From Mayamaea pseudoterrestris (lineage: Eukaryota > Bacillariophyta > Bacillariophyceae > Sellaphorales > Sellaphoraceae): a stretch of 64,000 nt of DNA. Of this stretch, positions 61,340 through 64,000 are shown one piece after another; within the stretch, counting starts at the first letter, position 1, and each line of letters begins with the position of its first letter. A program made the position numbers and the translations under genes. The notes below the pieces were generated by a model that was not told the DNA's origin, made no database searches, and saw only the letters and a list, made by a program, of their open reading frames with translations. The stretch is taken from contig BROI01000005.1 of NCBI GenBank assembly GCA_027923505.1, forward strand, positions 806,001 to 870,000, given 5' to 3'.

Positions 61340-62310
61340 GTGTGCGCCATGGTGAATCCTGGCATGCATTTTCATTCGCTCCGTCGCTGCCTACTACGGC
61401 ATTCAGTGGTGATTCACTCGGATCATTGTGCACGCAAAAAGGTATGATTACTGTTGCTGGATGCTGCACCGATTCCTCAAGTTTTTATATGACTATATCT
61501 CACACAACAAGCCTAATATAGCTCCTTCCCTGGTTCGACGGCATGCTCGACGCCGACAAGGAATTCTTCGACAAATTACGGCGAGCCCTTGTTTGGATCG
61601 TCGCACATGCTGGATCTCTCAGGAGGAGCCCGATGAAAACATTGCCATTGCGTCGAGTACTTTAAAAGGAGTAAGCGCCCCATGAAGATTTGGTTGGAAA
61701 TGGAGATTGGTATTGCGGGAGGCGAAGACGGCGTCAGCAACGGGGTATTGACCCGGAAGTAATTACGTCTCCCGAGCAGGTTTACTCCGTCTACGAGTCG
61801 CTCTCAGATTTCGCCCATGTTTAGTATTGCGGCTGCCTTTTGGAAACGTTCACGGCGTCCACAAACCGGGCAACGTCAAGCTCAGCCCCGAGCGCCTTAG
61901 CCTGCATCAGGCGCACACGAAGAAAATGATTGGTAGGCCGACCAATCTTTTTGGTCATGCATGGAGGATCTGGTAGCACGGATGATGAAATCAAGACGAC
62001 CGTCAGCACCAGCGTCATCGAAAAATGAACATTGATACCGACACTCAATGGTAAGTTCGCATGATCCTAGCGAACATGATCGTCTGTCTATCAGTCTCGT
62101 TTTCTGATTTATTTTCTGCCAATATTCAGGTCTTATTGAGATAGTTTGAGGAGCTGAAAAAGAAGCGCGATTACTTGCGGAAGGCGCAGATTGGAAATCA
62201 ACGGGAGCAGACAAATGAACAAGAAATTCTACGATCCGCGCGTCTGGATCCGCAAGGCCGAGAGGCAATGGTGACCCGCGTTGAAACTGCATGGATAAGC
62301 TGAATAGCGA
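61340..62310 (+). pseudogene. Relic of a class II fructose-bisphosphate aldolase gene
   Basis: The plus strand, read across frame changes, gives class II (FbaA-type) aldolase in order: VAAYYGI-VVIHSDHCARKK with the zinc and active-site HSDHC, LLPWFDGMLDADKEFFDK, KYGEPLFGSSHMLDLS, DENIAIAS, WLEMEIGIAGGEDGVSN, TSPEQVYSVYESLSDF, FSIAAAF, NVHGVHKPGNVKLSPERL, HGGSGST, MNIDTDTQW, FEELKKKRDYLRKAQIGN and KKFYDPRVWIRKAE. Several single-base frame changes and stops break it. Two introns are still recognisable with GT-AG ends: about 61441-61520 (after CARKK, before LLPWFD) and about 62050-62135 (after DTQW). So it descends from a spliced gene, not a retrocopy. The 5' end is uncertain. Aldolase of this class is a glycolytic/Calvin enzyme; a working copy must lie elsewhere. 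Confidence 0.8.
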
Positions 62311-62784
62311 GGAACGTATGAACCAAAGACGGAGGGTGCGACGCCCAGCTGGGATCCCTCAAGAATCTGAATCATCACGTTGGTGCCTTGGTGCATTACT
62401 TGGGTCAGCGGTCATGCTCATCCTCAGAAGTAAGTCATAGCACTTGCATAGTGCTTGTTTTGCAGTTGAGACTGCTGATCAGGGAATGTCCATATTACCT
62501 GTTATATGGTATATTGACAACCACTCTCTCGGAGTTTATAAAAACATAGGCAATTGTGCCTGTTGTTAGTACCGTGGTTGATGAATTGACGGAACTGGCG
62601 ACGGAACTTTAGTTATTTGTTACTTGTATGTCGTCTACGTATGCATCGTATAGTCAGGGATAATTTGCTGAATATAGTCGAAGGCAAAACAATCACTTCA
62701 ACCTGTTTTCAAGTAACCATACCAGAGAAGCCTGGCAAGAATATAAAGATGTATGAACGTAGCTATTTCCCACAGCACGCCCAG
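62311..62784. other. Spacer between aldolase relic and satellite array
   Basis: About 470 bp. One frame at 62617-62970 runs into the satellite and resembles no protein. No gene called. Confidence 0.45.
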
Positions 62785-64000
62785 CCCATTAATATTATTC
62801 AGGCTGCGCTACATGATGGTATTTTGGTGTCGGGGGAAGTATTTGGTGACAACTTGTACTCAGCCGCAGATGCGACATTGAAACCCTACAACAGGCGTAG
62901 GTGCTCGTACACAGAGGTGCCAACATCATTATTCAGGGCACGCTACAAGAGTAGGCTGAGTATTTGGTGACAACTTGTCACCAGTCTCAGCTGCAGATGT
63001 CATGACATTCAAACGCTACAGCAAGCTGTGGTGCCCAAAATACACCATGAAGGGGTGCCAACATCATTATTCAGGCTACGCTACAAGAGTGGTACACTTG
63101 GTTGGTGTCTCAGGATTGACAATGTATTGTGACAATTGCGGAGATGTCAAAAGGGAATTAGGTGCGCTACAAGATGTAGGCTTGGTGTCTCAGGGGTTGG
63201 CAATGTATTTGGTGACAACTTGTCACCAGTCTCAGCCCGCAGCGACGACTACCAAGTAACACACCAGAATGGTGCCAGCTTCATTATTTAGGCTGCGCTG
63301 CAAGGTAGGCGGCTGGTGTCTCGGGGGATGACAATGTATTTGGTGACAACTTGTCATCAGTTTCAGCCCGCAGATGTCGTGACATTCAAACGCCCCTACA
63401 GCAAGCCCTGTAGGTGCCCAAAATACACCAGAATGGTGCCAACATCATTATTCCGGCTGCGCTAGAAGATGGTAGGCTTGGCTGGTGTCTCAGGGGATGA
63501 CAATGTATTTGGTGACAATTTGTCACCAGTCTCGGCCCACAGATGTTGTGACATTCAAACGCCCCTTCAGCAAGCCCTGTAGGTGCCCAAATTACACTAG
63601 AATGGTGCCAACATCATTATGCAGGCTGCGCTACATGATGGTATGCCTGGCTGGTGTCTCAGGGGTTGGCAATGTATTTGGTGATAACTTGTCACCAGTC
63701 TCAGCCTGCAGATGTTGTGACATTCAAACGCCCCTACAGCAAGCCCTGTAGGTGCCCCAAATACACCAGAAGGGTGCCAACATCATTATTCAGGCCACGC
63801 TACAAGATGGTATGCTTGGTTGGTGTCTCAGGGATTGACAATGTATTTGGTGACAACTTGTCACCAGTCTCAGCCCGCAGATGCCATGACACCCAAACCC
63901 CCCTACAGCAGGCCCTGTAGGTGCCCAAATTACACCAGAATGGTGCCTACATCATTATTCAGGCTGCGCTTCAAGATGGTAGGCTTGGTTGGTGTCTCAG
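62785..64000 (+). repeat. ~169-bp tandem satellite array, running off the window
   Basis: The anchor ttggtgacaacttgt occurs at 62843, 62964, 63209, 63340, 63509, 63678 and 63847 (one base varies in two copies). The last four are spaced exactly 169 bp; the earlier ones (121, 245, 131) are degenerate or partly deleted units. Each unit has the palindrome GGTGACAA-C-TTGTCACC and, about 65 bp on, the inverted repeat CCTACAG...CTGTAGG. Between these lie conserved stretches such as cagtctcagcccgcagatg and ggtgccaacatcattattca. Since 169 is not a multiple of 3, the open frames seen in it shift from unit to unit and are not genes. The array continues past position 64000. Confidence 0.9.

Noticed and set aside
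62617-62970. 117-codon plus frame upstream of and into the array
   Set aside because: Its second half is satellite sequence and the first half resembles nothing.
63485-63920. Two 88-codon frames in the satellite (63485-63751 and 63654-63920)
   Set aside because: They are the same repeat unit read 169 bp apart; the sequence follows the satellite, with no protein-like conservation.

Overview
This window is nuclear DNA of a photosynthetic stramenopile (ochrophyte), probably a diatom or a close relative. Several proteins begin with a hydrophobic signal peptide followed by a Phe-containing cleavage motif (SWAFAP, NGFAPL, SLAFQP, ESFSVN, SCAFRP), the bipartite plastid targeting signal of algae with secondary plastids. 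Mg-protoporphyrin methyltransferase, a one-helix chlorophyll-binding protein and a beta-carbonic anhydrase fit this. Genes are dense, on both strands and mostly intronless. The introns found are short (61-121 nt), GT-AG, and could be placed exactly because coding motifs resume across them. I saw no rRNA, tRNA, CRISPR or intact mobile element.

Layout. 0.7-5.9 kb: a globin, two MYND/TPR paralogues (the second frameshifted) and a secreted transglutaminase-like protein. 6-15 kb: a LamG-type single-pass membrane protein, a three-exon beta-carbonic anhydrase with a long repetitive tail, and three tandem BTB genes. 15-23 kb: a YbaK/OB/DEDDy-exonuclease fusion, a polytopic orphan, an EF-hand type I membrane protein, and a Cys-rich gene with a decayed copy. 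23-31 kb: a full Dicer (three exons) and a NADPH oxidase. 32-42 kb: an orphan with a YGWFVEMD motif, a Golgi-type sulfotransferase, a plastid thioredoxin-like protein, Trm5, and two TPR-like paralogues separated by a repeat-bearing spacer. 42-53 kb: APRT, GCP3, a nuclear coiled-coil protein, a SHAQKVL Myb factor and a parvulin-MiaB fusion. 53-60 kb: ChlM, a tail-anchored threonine synthase, the one-helix LHC-like protein and a membrane-anchored insulysin. 60-64 kb: gene-poor, with a decayed class II fructose-bisphosphate aldolase gene next to a ~169-bp satellite array that runs off the window.

The genes do not form operons. Photosynthesis-related ones (ChlM, LHC-like, plastid MiaB, carbonic anhydrase) are scattered, and three of their promoter regions hold a CRE palindrome or half-site (TGACGTCA / TGACGT), the element known for CO2/light control in diatoms. 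The best leads for new biology are the carbonic anhydrase with a disordered DPND-repeat tail, the parvulin-MiaB fusion, the YbaK-OB-exonuclease fusion, the tail-anchored threonine synthase, and the nucleosome-length satellite with internal palindromes beside the dead aldolase.
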